From contig ML133481.1 of NCBI GenBank assembly GCA_003864495.1, positions 225,863 through 289,862 of the forward strand: a DNA stretch of 64,000 bases, given 5' to 3'. The DNA comes from Nemopilema nomurai (Eukaryota; Cnidaria; Scyphozoa; Rhizostomeae; Rhizostomatidae). Under the pieces are notes generated by a model. That model ran no database searches and was not told the origin of the DNA. It was given only the letters and a program-made list of their open reading frames with translations. Below, piece by piece: positions 1-12,700 of this stretch (positions are counted from its first letter, which is position 1; each line of letters opens with the position of its first letter). The translations under genes and the position numbers were made by a program.

Positions 1-169
1 ACTTCAGAAAGAAAAATTGTCTAGGGAAACTTAATCGTGTAACTGCGGCTTTAGGAAAAAGGACCTTCTAATCATAAATAAAGCAAGTTAGGGGAAGCCA
101 GTACTTAGGGGCGTATGCTAAAATAAAAAATAAATGAAAAATAAATAGAGAATAATAACAATATTGTTC

Positions 170-1093
170 ATGGTGAGCAGGGGCGCCTACCTGGGGGCTG
201 CTGCCCCTCCTGCCCTCCTCCAGGAGGGGCAGAGGGGGCAAGAAGTACCCTTGAATCTACGACTTCTATGAAAATATTATATAACATTATAGAAATTTGG
301 TTGATGACAACTCCTTTCTGATACTGTTGATCTTTGACACCGGAAACTGTTAATTTTTCAAAACAGCGTCGGGTTTTGCGTCGGATTCTCTGAATCTTTC
401 AGTGAGTAATAAAATGAAGCTAATAATAAGGAAAAAAGCAAACAGCCCGGCACACAGGGCTTCATCAGGGTAAAATGAAGCCTGTAAGCCGAGGAAAATT
501 ATAACTATAAATAAGATTCAATTTATCTTTATCCTAAAATTTAAACAACGTAATCTTTGCAAATATGCACAAAGAGGAAATTGATGGAATTGACGTTGAA
601 AGAATTGAAGGGGAGTTTGCAAGAAAGAATGACCAGAGACAGTTATTTTTCGGAAGACGATAACAAACTTTAAAAAAACCAATGGCGTCTCATACAAAAC
701 TGACTTTTTAAAACGCTGGACAACTATTTGATTTGCTTTTTGTGATTATCATTTGCCTCATCACTCTCGATGATCCTGCAACTCCGGATTGTTTAGACTT
801 AATCTAGGTTTGGATTATTTAGACTAAGAAATCAGAATTTTCCAACCATTCAAATCACCATGATCATTTAAATTTCATAAACCAAACGTTGCGAATAAGG
901 CCAATTTTTCCCCAATGTATGGAGAATAGTGTCAAAATTTTATGGGTGGAACATACCAAAATTTTATAACGTATCAACACCCACTCCACCCCACGAATTT
1001 TCGATTATTTTAGTGGAAAACTTCTACGATTTGCCCTTAGCACCAACATTGCCCCTCCTGTCCTAATCTCCAGCAGGCGTCCCTGATGGTGAG
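170..1093. mobile_element. Non-autonomous hAT-type DNA transposon with 8-bp target duplication
   Basis: The element occupies 178-1085. Its left end begins CAGGGGCGCCT. The complement of its right end begins CAGGGACGCCT, a match at 10 of 11 positions. It is bounded by the identical octamer ATGGTGAG at 170-177 and 1086-1093. Eight-base target duplications and CAGGG-type termini are the hallmark of hAT transposons. The 908-bp interior is AT-rich and has no transposase-like reading frame, so it would depend on a transposase encoded elsewhere. A G/C-rich segment that can fold back on itself lies just inside the left end (about 186-240). The intact duplication suggests a fairly recent insertion. 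It probably sits in the last intron of the uncoupling-protein gene to its right, because that gene's final exon is not found in this stretch. Confidence 0.85.
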
Positions 1094-1554
1094 GCTATGG
1101 CTATTGTGAATCTGTTTTTCACTGAGCAGAAAGCTGCTGTGCAAAGAGGCTCTGAGCATGCACTGCAAACATTATTATTTTCAAAAATGCCCGGCCTTGT
1201 CACAAAAGAATTGAGAAACACTAATATTATTCATGCGACTAATTATCAAATGCAACTTCGAGAGAATCCTTTTTCAAGGAGGTATTTTATTGATTGCAAC
1301 CGATTGGAAAATGATTAAATTCGCATGAGACGATTTTCGCTTAACACCGCATGAAAGCCGTGTACGATAGCCGTTCGCTCAATGGAAAGTTGTATTAAGT
1401 GTGTTTTATTGGACATGTGATTTCAGTGCCCATAAGATAGCAAAAAACTAGCATTCATTTCGTCAGAAAATTACTTTTATAAGGGAGCTATATCACGGCA
1501 TCTTGCAGTTCTGAAATTGATATTCTGAGAGAAAATCGAAACTTCATTGCATAC

Positions 1555-3062
1555 CCTTTGTAGAAAGCCGAAGGACCGTTTTCTTTGAACATTTTGGCAG
1601 CACAATGAATCGGGTTCTTGTATTGGCCCATGCTGGAATTCATAAACCTCGTTTTCACAACATCAATAGGAGACGCAATGACAGTTGTGATGAATCCTGC
1701 TGCCAACGCGCTGGTAAAATGGCAGGGAATATTGTTATCCATCCATTGCTTGTACAGAATGTAAGACTTGATGATGTCATAGACGACGATCTCAGTGCAA
1801 TTAACAACGCTCAGTCGGGCGACGTTTGTGCTCACGCCCTTCCAGAGGCCACGAACTCCTTCCTGCTTACCTATCTTCTTGTATGCATCAAATGCACTCT
1901 TGTACTTCGCCTTTGTGCCCGCAGCCTGGAACCTAATCTTCACAACTTCAGTTGGCTGGAACAAAAGAACAGCTGTTGTTGCTGTTGTACAGCTCGCGAG
2001 AACTTTTACCATCACCATAGGCCGATTGCCGCTACTATCATCACCATAAAAACGTTTCACGTGGTCATACAGGCCAACTCGTATTCCACAGAAGCACATC
2101 TGTCGCTGTACACCAGCCGTGATTCCTGAATACAACGTGCGCGCGCCCTCTTCCTTTGCAATCGTGAAGATCGTGCGCACCATTCCGCGATACTTCAATA
2201 CATTCCGGGTGCCACGTGTCTTCATGTCTTCTCCTTGAACCTGAAAACGTGGGGCCATTAGTTGGTTATTCCCCAAGCTGCAAATACACACAATGCCGAT
2301 AGTATATTTTCTAGGAACAGAGAGATGACGCCAATAATCTATTTAAAAGGCTCATAAAAAATTCCCACTAAACTGGAAGGATTTTTTAAAATTTCACTTT
2401 TTGAACTTCTCTGTTGCAGCTCACCGTATAGAAAATATTCGACACGCGAGAAGAGATATTTGGCAAAGCCACCCGCAAAGGGTTTCTCACCAACAATAGA
2501 TTCTAGATTCCATTGTTCTAAACAAAAACACCAAGATTTTCAGGTTTCCCAATGTCTGAGTTCGTCCCAATGTCATAAGTTTCTTCTTCTTCTCCTGGAG
2601 GTCCATTGAGATTGGCCATCTGAATTGACAGCTCTTGTACGCGCTGGTTGCATGTGAAAATACTGTTGCACATAAGTGGCTTCATCAATTCACAAGAGGG
2701 GGCTTAAACAGTTGCTTCTATTATGGCTCTAGGCAACAGTTTTAAAGGGTAATGAGATAGCGAATGGTAAAAGGACTAAAATGTCAAATGGATAATGGAT
2801 AAAGAGCTTAGGAATAACAGGCAATTAAGCTCAGGTAGTCACCAATAGGCCAATCCTGGTTGCCTAGCGACGACTACTCGGTTACTTGGCTACTCTTTCT
2901 TATTCCGCAGTTGAAAACACGCACCTGCAGCCTGACTTTGGCAGTGTCAATTGGTATTGTGACGAGCTCCGCAAACGAGGCGGCCGCCCCCGCTGCGGTC
3001 ATCTTCTTGGTCAGGTTCCACAGACTGTCGTCATGCTCCAGAACTCTCGAGTAAACGACCAT
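1555..3062 (-). CDS. Mitochondrial uncoupling protein, UCP1/2/3 type (3'-partial)
   Basis: Inner-membrane carrier of the SLC25 family, expected to leak protons or exchange anions across the mitochondrial inner membrane. The coding exons are 3062..2925 (46 codons, ending RLQ, donor GTGCGT) and 2240..1555 (686 nt, beginning VQGE after TTTTCAG). The three carrier signatures are visible: PIDTAKVRL in the first repeat (residues 37-45), PTEVVKIRF in the second and PIDVVKTRF in the third. The segment IRVGLYDHVKRFY and the motif EEGVRGLWKG are typical of UCP1-3 rather than UCP4/5. The reading frame continues to a stop at 1488, but the family tail is lost after FYKG, exactly where a GTATGC donor occurs. 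The last exon (about 30 residues, expected to carry the FLRLG..N motif) must therefore lie left of the window. The start at 3062 is the first ATG after an in-frame TGA in the same exon. The exact paralogue (UCP1, 2 or 3) cannot be decided. Confidence 0.9.
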
Positions 3063-3371
3063 TTTTGCCACTTCGATCAGCTTTCAGTCTCTGAAGAAAA
3101 CACACGAGACTTTACAGTCACACATGTTAAGCATGCAACCAGAATATAGGACTTGCGTCGAAGAATTCGCACAATACGACATACGAGTCACATTGAGTTG
3201 AAAACTAATTTCCCCCCTACCCTTACTAAACATTCTTGCCGGCACAACTGGCGCATCCCAAGCGACCTGCACCAAACTTTTGTCCCCTGTGTGGAACAAT
3301 TTCGTGAAATTATTGCCTATGGGGCTAGCATTTGTTAGGCAACGTCTCGAGAGACGTTGAAGCTCTATCAT
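3063..3371 (-). promoter_or_regulatory. Probable 5' leader of the UCP gene with an upstream ORF
   Basis: A strong acceptor (TTTTCTTCAG) precedes 3090, so the UCP start exon begins with 28 noncoding bases. About 130 bases upstream, a strong GTAAGG donor closes a possible leader exon ending at 3227. That leader has an ATG at 3371 opening a frame MIELQRLSRRC... of about 50 codons. If spliced 3227 to 3090, this frame ends at the TGA just ahead of the UCP start. The arrangement resembles the upstream ORF known in mammalian UCP2 mRNA. The splice link is inferred only, and the frame could instead be a fragment of an unrelated gene. Confidence 0.35.
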
Positions 3372-6300
3372 AAAAACTCTCCTTGTTCCGGGGGTAAGGC
3401 TTTGACTGCCTTTTCACCGACAAGGAAGGTTTTTGCGGGATGATGGACCGGTTCCTTGCTGCGGGAGGTTGTCTGTTTTCGCGAGCTAGGGCGCTATGGT
3501 ACACTGCTTTAGGGAGGGAAGTGCCTTTTCAAGACTACATCTCCCCCCTGTTGCCAGGTCACCCACGCTCACCTTCAGTCTCAGGCGCTTTGGCACAGAA
3601 AATCGAAGATTCTTACGGGAATTATGTGGTTTCCATAACAACAACAGGTATTGGAAAGAACCACACGACAACAATAATTGAATTGTTTTTCGACATTCTT
3701 TCAATCGAAAGGGAATCATATAAAGAAACACTTTAAACATGAAGGACTATCGAACATCCATATACCTTGCGCAGGAGCAAAACAGCACAGTTAACCAAAC
3801 AAAAGTAGTGACATGTTATCGAACAAAAATATTTATATTGCCAAAATCCCTTTTCACTTTGTTTGAGAAAATGCTGTAGCTGAGTAACCTTACCACAAAG
3901 GAAACTGCATTCTTCGTGACGTGGACAGGCTGTCCTTAGCAAACTACGAGGCAGACAGGCGGATCCGTATTTGAATGGGAAAACTCGCCCCCACAAAGAT
4001 AAAATCACCAAAAGAACGCTAAGAAGCATGGCCCATTTGGAAATCAAAATGGTTCGGTGAGACAGCGCAAGGTTAGGTTAGCAGGGTGTTCCATTCATTG
4101 AACTACCTGTTGGAGGGAACAGCGCTTAGAAATTGCCAACGTCTCTTCCACAAAATGACTGCTAGTGTTATCAGCGGCTCGGGTAATTTGAAGCTCACTG
4201 TACTATCCAACCTGTGGGGCCATTGAATACACTTGCAATGCGGCTGTTAAGTATGTCGCAATACCCACGTTCTTGTGAGGGTACAGTTTGGCGATGTTAC
4301 GAAATGTCTTGAAATATGAGTTATCTGCAGTCTTGAACCGAAGCATTTCTTCATCACAGGACATAGAACAGGGGGAGATAATATGAAATAGGAAGTCGAC
4401 TCTCTTCTGCAACGGAAGCATCGATTGAGTTGTGAAATACTCAAAACGTTTTAGCATGACACGTTTGGGTGTAAACAAAAGCATTGGCCTACGAGGATTT
4501 GCAAAAATATTTTGCATCAACTTTTCGTAATACTTACACAGAAAGTGTGGCGTCCACGTTGAGAGACCTAAAAGGACGGATTCCCCTTTCCTTCCTTGGG
4601 TCCCTGACAGGCTGATCTCCAAGAACTACTTCTGGTCTTCCAGACTGAACATTATTTACAGTCCGCGATAGACCGCTGGAGGTGTGGTGATCACCTGCCA
4701 CCAACCAGAACCTGCACTCAAGTCACGTGGGTGAACCGGAAGTCTCCGTTGCTTATCAAGGGATTTATTTTCCTTTCTATTGTCAGCATTCATACTGGCA
4801 ATGTTGTTATGGTTTTTGTTATGACATTGTTGAATTCGCGAAATGGAGCGCTGGATTGTTTAAATTTGATATTTAACGATCATGCTTGCCTTCTAATGAC
4901 AGGAAGACACGTTTGGTCGGAGAGTTGTTGGTATGGAGATGTAGGCTTGCCACGGCAGAACGAAGGCATGAGGGAGGCATGCAACAGAAAATGACAATAA
5001 CAAAATAATGACAATGGCCAAATAATGGGGTGCGACACCCCACCCCCCAATATTTTTGTGCTATCCGGTAAATTTTGTTTTGATTCGGTAAATAGCTTAT
5101 TTGGTAGTCAGAAGTGATGAACTGTCGCAAGTATCTTCCTTATCTATCTTCTCGTCTAGTCAGTTGTAGTTTTTCTTTCAAAGCGATGTCAGATGAAATT
5201 ACATTACCTAGATGCGCGATAATAACCTAAAACGTATTATCGAATATTGTACGATTGAATATTGTGTAACTAGTTACGGCTGAAAGTTTATTTTACAGAA
5301 AGCAAAGATTTAAGAAATTATAATTATAGGGAGAATTCAAAAATGGGCGTTTCTATTATTTCCCAGGCACCTGAAGAGCGTGACACTAAAATCCGATCAT
5401 AATCAAACACCCCCCTCCCACACACACACCCACCCCCCATCGTTGCCCCTTAAATCCGCCCCTGTAGCTGGTTTTTCTCACTTTTCTTGTAACATAAAAA
5501 CTAAATGGAGCTGTATGGTTTAGTTAGCGACAAATTTGCGGACAGCTGGTTTTATCTATAGAAGACTCCCGTGTCACGTTATAAACAGTGCAATGCTACC
5601 GACCAGTACAATTTTCGCTTCTAAAGACACCTTAAAACATTTACTTCGTAGAAGATTAGAAATACATACAGCCAGAGCGTGTCTTTTATGTCCGATACTT
5701 TTTTTAAAAAATTTAGTTTCTATATATTCTAAATTCAACTGCGAAAATGTGGTCATATAATGACACTGAACTATTTCGTGAATGGACGGGGGGCTAGTTT
5801 ACATTTCTCGGCAGTGCTTTTCACATTACGGAAAACCAGAAGATTTCGTCATTTTCAATCAAAATAACCAAGTTCAATATCCAAGTATTCCTGTTTGTAT
5901 GTTAAAACGATCGATAATGACGGTGCAAAGTCCTAGTGGAACTCCAGAGATTTGTCCAGTTTTCAGTTGCCAGCCCACCAGACGGGCCTTCCTCCGGGTC
6001 ACTTCACAAACAAAGTTCACGATAACTCACCACTTTACACGTTAGAAGTCAGCTCCGAATATCACTAAACCAGCCCTTATAAGGGCTCAGTACTTCTGCT
6101 GATTCCTTTTGCCACCATTTCAACACAAATCTTGCCTCGCAGGGCACATAGTCAAACCCCCAAGCTGGATATCTAGTGGAGTTGTTTTATATTTGAAAGG
6201 GGGGAGGCATTGGAAGCAAAATATGAAATTTAAAGGGCTAGTAAGGGCCACCACCACAAGCCATGGTCCCCCGGTCTGGTCCCCCCCTCCCGGCTTCGCC

Positions 6301-6763
6301 GGCCTTAGGCCTTCTGCTGCTACCCACCACAGTACCGGATCAAGATGCGAAGTTGGAAACATTAATCAATATGACGATTTAAAGACTTTCTACTCCGTGA
6401 GCAGTATTAACCTCCTCATCAGTGATCATCACCCATAATGACGCCTTGCAGTGTTCAATGCTTGCATAAGTATATTGTTCGACCAATCCTTAGGTGCGAT
6501 TGCCTTTAAGCTTGGTTCGGCGAGGATGGCACAGGCATCTTGTTACATTGCTTTCAGTCTAAGAAAGTGCTGCAACATCATACCGCATTGATAGAACATC
6601 ATGCTAAAAGCACCAAATTAATAAGTGTTTTGATACATTTACCAATACTATTTACAAGTCAATAACAATTACAATTCAGAATCGTTATAATCATTTTCCG
6701 AAAAGACCCATACTGTTCCCCGGTTCTAGCATTTGTAGGCATTGTTGGGATCCCTTCCAGAAG
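3372..6763. other. Intergenic stretch between UCP and STPG2, no supported gene
   Basis: No recognisable coding exon was found. A minus-strand open frame at 4203-4622 (139 codons, no ATG at its start, stop codon immediately upstream) matches no family I know. A minus-strand ATG at 4047 opens a hydrophobic leader followed by a cysteine-containing stretch. That frame runs into a GTAAGG donor near 3895, so it could be a first exon of a small secreted protein, but no second exon was found. A G/C-rich low-complexity patch lies at about 6250-6320. The 3' UTR of STPG2 should occupy the right-hand end. Confidence 0.4.
5409..5464. mobile_element. Possible single transposon end (hAT-like terminus)
   Basis: A C/A-rich low-complexity run ends in AAATCCGCCCCTG at 5464. 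Its complement, CAGGGGCGGATTT, resembles hAT terminal repeats. No partner end or 8-bp duplication matching the flanking TAGCTGGT was found to the left, so this is at most a decayed or one-ended copy. Confidence 0.3.
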
Positions 6764-9700
6764 TCAAGCAGATAAAGTCAGGGCGTTTTTCGGTTTCGTC
6801 CTGGACTCCAAATCTTCGTAGGTGTGGGAGGCCGGGTTGTTTAGAGTGGCGTTGAACGTCCCTTTGAGAACTGTGTGCTTGAGTAACGGGCTCAGCTGAA
6901 AGAAACGCAAAACCATCAATTGGCCGTGAAGCAGGATCAACACAATAGCACAGGGGGTCAGGTTTGAGTGTCATCAATTCGACAAAGCAAGTATTACATG
7001 GACGAGTAAACATGATGGACATTTACCAGCAGACTTCCTACTTCCCCAACCTTTCAAAATATATATTCTTGCCCTCTATTGGAAGGTTTATGCCTGCTCA
7101 AACAAAGAAGCTGGTAGCGCAAGAATATCTTTTGGAAACAAAGGGAGATTTTATCCAAAGCTGCATGTAAAATTCTGCCTATGTTCCCCTATCGATCACA
7201 CAAAATGAACAGCAACTTACATAGATCAAAGGAACTTCGTTGTCCTAAGGAAATGCCAAATTATAACGATCTACTTCGAACATGTGGGTTCTCCCATCAT
7301 CCAACCTTAAGGCTACAGATAACTAATCGTTAGATGCACTAACCATGTTCTGAGACTCCAAACCATGTTCTGAGCAAATGTTTAGCAAGTTGCAAAAACA
7401 TATGGATGAGCATCATAAAAGGTGCGTTTCTAAACGCTAGCAGAATGATTTCTTCAAGGGACTTATCTCATTGTGGAGACTATGGGAAGGAGAACGGAAG
7501 TGTTTCCTAAACCGAGCGCATTTGCAAATCAGACTGAGCACTTTTTTGGTCCAGGTGACTAGGATACTATAGGCATGCACTGTCGCTCTTTGCCATTCAA
7601 CCCACAGAATGTAAACACGTGCTTGCAAATTAAGCTACGTATAGCAATGGCACGTGACTCAGGTCTGTCAGACAATCGTGTTTACTTGAGCGAGCGAAAC
7701 AGTACAAAGAAATTTCATGGAACATTTGTTTCCGCATAGGTCACCACATTGTCCGTACATTGTTTCTGTACACATTTCAATGTCTTCTTCTAAAATACCA
7801 TACAAATCAAATACAATTTTCAAATAAGGATTCTTTTATAGTTCAGTTTGAGTCGGAGAGAGGAGATCCAATAATGTGGTGGTTTCTAATTGTATTGTGG
7901 CAGATCTCTCCTTATTCCTTTGTAACCGATTTCCGCATTCATCTGAAAAAATCTTCGATTGAATCTGCTATCTATTTATTTTCGTTGCAGTTGCAATTTT
8001 GATTTCAGTCTTATATTTGTAAGACTTTCTGCCTCTTTTCTATCTTACAAAAATATTCGAGAAGAAGTTAAACACCTTCAGCACTTACACACAGTTTCAA
8101 CTGGAATTCAAACCAGCATTTAAGATAATCTTCCCCGAAAACCTTACGTAGTGCATTTGAATAACTCTAGGCCGAGCCCGTCAAACAATGTTTCAAGTTG
8201 CTGCGGTTGAATCCACTGACGTTAGTCATTGAAGGCACTCACCTCGTATGCACCAGGGCCGGGAATGTCACTTTGCTTGCCTTTGAACCTGTGATCCTTG
8301 AAAACAAGCGACCCCCCTGGTCCTGTAGATGACTTAACTTCATATTGTCCAGGGCCGGGGTTAAGACGGTCAGTTGCTTTTATCACCACATCGCGTGGCT
8401 TGGAGAACCTTTTGGTCGATGACAAGAAAGCGCCTTTAGCCTTTGTCGATGGATTCTCTGCATGGCATTTTGGGTAAAGGACTCTTCCTAAAATGAAAAA
8501 ATTTCCAGGTAGACGATGAATAAGTGGTTCAAAATAACGCAATTTCTTTTGCATTACATGCTTCTTACATAATGGATTCTCGGAATTCGTAAGTGTCGAG
8601 AAAAACAATGTTAAGAAACTTTTTGTAATTCACAGTTCTAGTTTTTCCAGTTAGACAAGTAATGCAGACTATGAACATCACTTAATACTTTTAAAACTAT
8701 CATTGGCATGCAGAAAATTAGCTCCAATGATGTTTTTAGATTTGGTTTAAACTTACAGCAACATACAAGGAGTGTTGCGCAGATCTTGTACATTGTGACG
8801 TAAAATTCACGAAAATCGACTTAAAGCGAAGATGTATTTTACTGTTTCCTCGATAACATTAGCATTTGATTCAGAAGAGAGTAGTAAAATTTTGTCTTGG
8901 CTTGTTAGCATGCAAGGCTGCAGCATCTGTGTTACAGGGAAGATAAAATCGACACTTTAGGGCAACAATCAATTGTTTCCTATCACAAATACAATCATTT
9001 ACAGGGCACATAGGATTTGAAGTATCACAAATATTTTAATTTGTGAGATTTCAGCTTGCTAAGCCCAAAAAGATGTTGGATAAGAATTAACAAATCTTTT
9101 GGGTCATGAATGCTATGGATCAGTTTTGAAGGCGGCGGACGGGTGGTAATACTTGCTTCTTCAGAGCGTTCACTGAGCAGGATTGCTTGATGAAGTTCTT
9201 CTCCTTCTTACAAAAAGTGAGGATGGAAACTTGTACGCAAGCGACTTTTCATCGCTTATTGATCGCTTTTGATCGAATATTTTCCAGCCAAGTTATCAAT
9301 GATTTCATGCTGTAGTCTAACTCATTTTTATTGAAATTTAGACACCAGATTTGTTCATCGCTTGTCTAAAGGTTTAAGTTCTATAACTTCTTATCGAAAA
9401 CTCCTTAAGTTTTCTTGGAAGAAAATTTAATAGTATTCATCATCAAGGGGCTATATATATATGCGAAATCGAGAGGCTTTATACGTTTATGACCAGTGGA
9501 ATGATCAGTTATTACGGACACCGAGGGATACGTCTAATACTACAGATTTCACTATTGCATTGTTTAACCTGAGTTTCGAGCTAGTTCTCCCTCAATGAAG
9601 CATCTCGGTGGACCATTCTGCAGTTAGGAAACATAAACTGAGCCAATCATACCTTGCGTTTTGTCATAAGAATTGCTGACTTCGTATGAGCCCGGAGGCG

Positions 9701-12700
9701 GAATGTCCTAAGTGAAGAAGAAAAATGATGCATTAATGTCTGATAGCATCTTTTGAAAGCACTAACTTGTTCTTATATTACATCGAAGTGCTTTTGGGAT
9801 TATTAGAGCGATTATTAGCTTGTGCCTCGATTTCAACCAGAGCGGGTTCTTGTGGGAAGAAGGTGGTTTGCAGAATTGACGTCCACTGAGGTGGTGTTCT
9901 CTACAGTGGAAGCTGACTGAAAAGTCCCACGAAACAATTTCAAAGGTAAATGCCTTGAATGCACTTAAAGTTTTATGCAAAAGTACCTTACACAATTGGA
10001 GTATAGAAAGTAGGAGGTCAATGGCAATATCAGTTATACCATGCAGCTTAAGCATCATTCATAGGTACGCCCAGGTGCAATGGCAAAGCACAAGTATACA
10101 AGCCATCAACAAATATGTTGTACCAATACTAACATTTACAATTGGAGTAGGAGTCTGCAGCCTGTTGGTGGTTGAAACAAAAACAGAAGAGGTTTGCTGT
10201 GGCTTCTTAATCGTCGACTTGTCTTCAATGAGGTAGTGCGATGGACCTAAAATGAAAAAACAGATTACGCTTGTGCATCAGCCATTTTATCGCAATTTGC
10301 AATCATCGAATGTTGGCAGGTGGAGCATTACCAGAAGAAGGACGTGGGCTAGCAAGCTTTTCATGGATTTAGAAACGTCTTCTCACTCTTCGTAGTCTAT
10401 AACTAATTTCACACAGCTCACACATGGGTGTTGGTTATTATATTCCTAAAGGCAATATTGAGTGTAACCGAATGCGTTTAACATGCATCGTTCGCTTCCT
10501 CTTCCATCTATGTCACCACGCGAGTTTATGGGTGGCAAGAGGCAGTGTTAATTTCAATGAAATTGTACGGTCCAAGCACCAGAAAGCAAATACCTGGCAT
10601 TCCTCCTTTTGATCATGATCATTAACGACCCCTTCTACGCTAATACTAATCAGGTGTACCTGGTACAGAGATGGTGTCCTTTTTGCTGAGTTCAACAGAG
10701 CGGTAACTTGTTGATCCAAATCCTCCTTTCCTTGTGCTTGACAAACTGCATTAAAAATAACAATCATATAATACAATTTTAAAAACAACATTCTTTTGAC
10801 GAGAACAAGGTAGACCATCTATCACTGCCAGTATCTGGACTATCATGATAGTGTTCTTTCTGCAAATGTTCATTTTGCATTGAAACTATTGATACACTTC
10901 TATTTCGCTGATACACTTCAGTGGGTTGTCTCCACCTTGCATATTTTTAAACAAGAAGTCTAGTGTCTAGGTTACTAGTATAAGTAATTGTTAGTTTACT
11001 GGTGTTTATGTCTACCTAGCAACTGAAGGCAGTTTATAATAGGACACTGAGACGCTTTCGCTTATCGAGCAGTGTCCTGGTCCTTTCTCACGACTTCACC
11101 ACACCTTGTGATTCTCATGTCTGGAATTACAAAGAGCTGGCAACCCTCCTCAGTCTGGGTCAAAGTCTGGTCTTGTCAGGGACTCAAACCACGTAACCTA
11201 TGGGGAGTCAGCGCCTCCAACAACAACGCTGAACAAATACTATTCAGTCCAACTACCGGTTTTGCTGAAGGGGCCAAAACTTTACATAATAGTTGTGACA
11301 AAACGTAACAGTCAGGTCTTAGATAAAAGGCGATAGACAAAAAATAACATTGCACCCAACGTGAAAGAGGGGAAACTAACTAAGAGCAAAGTGCAGCTTT
11401 TAGCTTGTGTTCCTAGATGGGCATTCATTTACAAACATAGCAGCCTCATTTAATCTCTTTAGACATTTAAAATCATCATTTCAGGTATCGGCGAACAGAG
11501 ACAAAGAAGATTCACAGGTAAAGAATAGTCTCCTGGACTTGGTGTATGCATCACTTACTAAGCTTTTCTCTGCGACTCTCTTGCTATGTCCATGTGATTG
11601 TACGCTCCAGGGCCTAACAAGAAATCATCATAAATGACAGATTTTTATGAGAAAAGGCTTTCCTGAGAAATGGAATTTTTTACTCTTAACGACTTTCATA
11701 ATAATTCTAGCAGCTCTGTATATTCTTCTACTTTGACTTTCTCTCTACTGTTGATGAAAAGATATTTTGAAATATATATTGCAATGAAAAAACGTATATA
11801 TGTGATACGATTGTATAAATAAGTAAATTCTAAAGATTACATTATCCTAAGCTTGTAGCATTGATAAACGGAATCATAGCATATTTTTTCATTAGCTCTA
11901 GCCCCAATAATGTTTTAATAAACACGCTAACTGGATAAAGCAGAGGAAACAGATCGGCCAGGATATGATCATATCTTGACTTGGTTAGATGCCTGCTTCA
12001 CGGATTAAGGACAGAAGTTCATTCGGCTTGAAGGCAAGTACCTGGGGTTCTTTTTACGTGATGCTCTTTTTGAAACCGAAGGCTCGTTTGTCCAAAAGGG
12101 CTCCGTTTTAGTCCAGTCAATCTACAAAGAAATTGTGATTTCAGAAAAATGGCTTTCATTCGTGATGGAAAATGAACTGAGCACTGAGCTGAACTTGAAA
12201 TCGGTTCATCAGTGCCATTTTTCACAAATACAACTAAAATGCTAGGAATAAAGTTTAGGGTAATTCAGAAGGGCCGTTTGCTTAGGTTGCAAATAGGGCT
12301 CTTGAAGAATGCGAGCCCATGGGAACAGTAGTGATGTTGCATTTTGTTACGATCACTAGGATTGGGTTATAGATGCAAATTGACACATTGGAAGTAAACG
12401 GGAGCAGGGAAAATGGACGGGTTTACATTAAAAGAGCCCTACCTGTTCAAGGTCTCGAAAGCGTGGCGAGGGTCGTTGTAAGAGCCTGGCGCTGGCATGA
12501 GCTTCTTTCCATTTGCGAACCTCTATGGTTGGAGAGAAAGGTCAAACGTTGTGAAAATGTACCACTACAGCAACCCCAAAACGTCTAAAAGCCGGGACGG
12601 ACCAAACGCTGACACAAGAATTGCAAATAAAAGAGTTATATTTCTGGTAAATATCGAGAGGCCTAGAGACGCATGCATTATAAATAACCGGCTGATAATT

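Noticed and set aside
1605..2129. 174-codon plus-strand ORF
   Set aside because: It is the antisense shadow of the long UCP exon, which has clear family homology on the minus strand.
11072..11308. 78-codon plus-strand ORF between STPG2 exons 11 and 12
   Set aside because: No homology; the STPG2 exons join in phase across this intron, so nothing is missing there.
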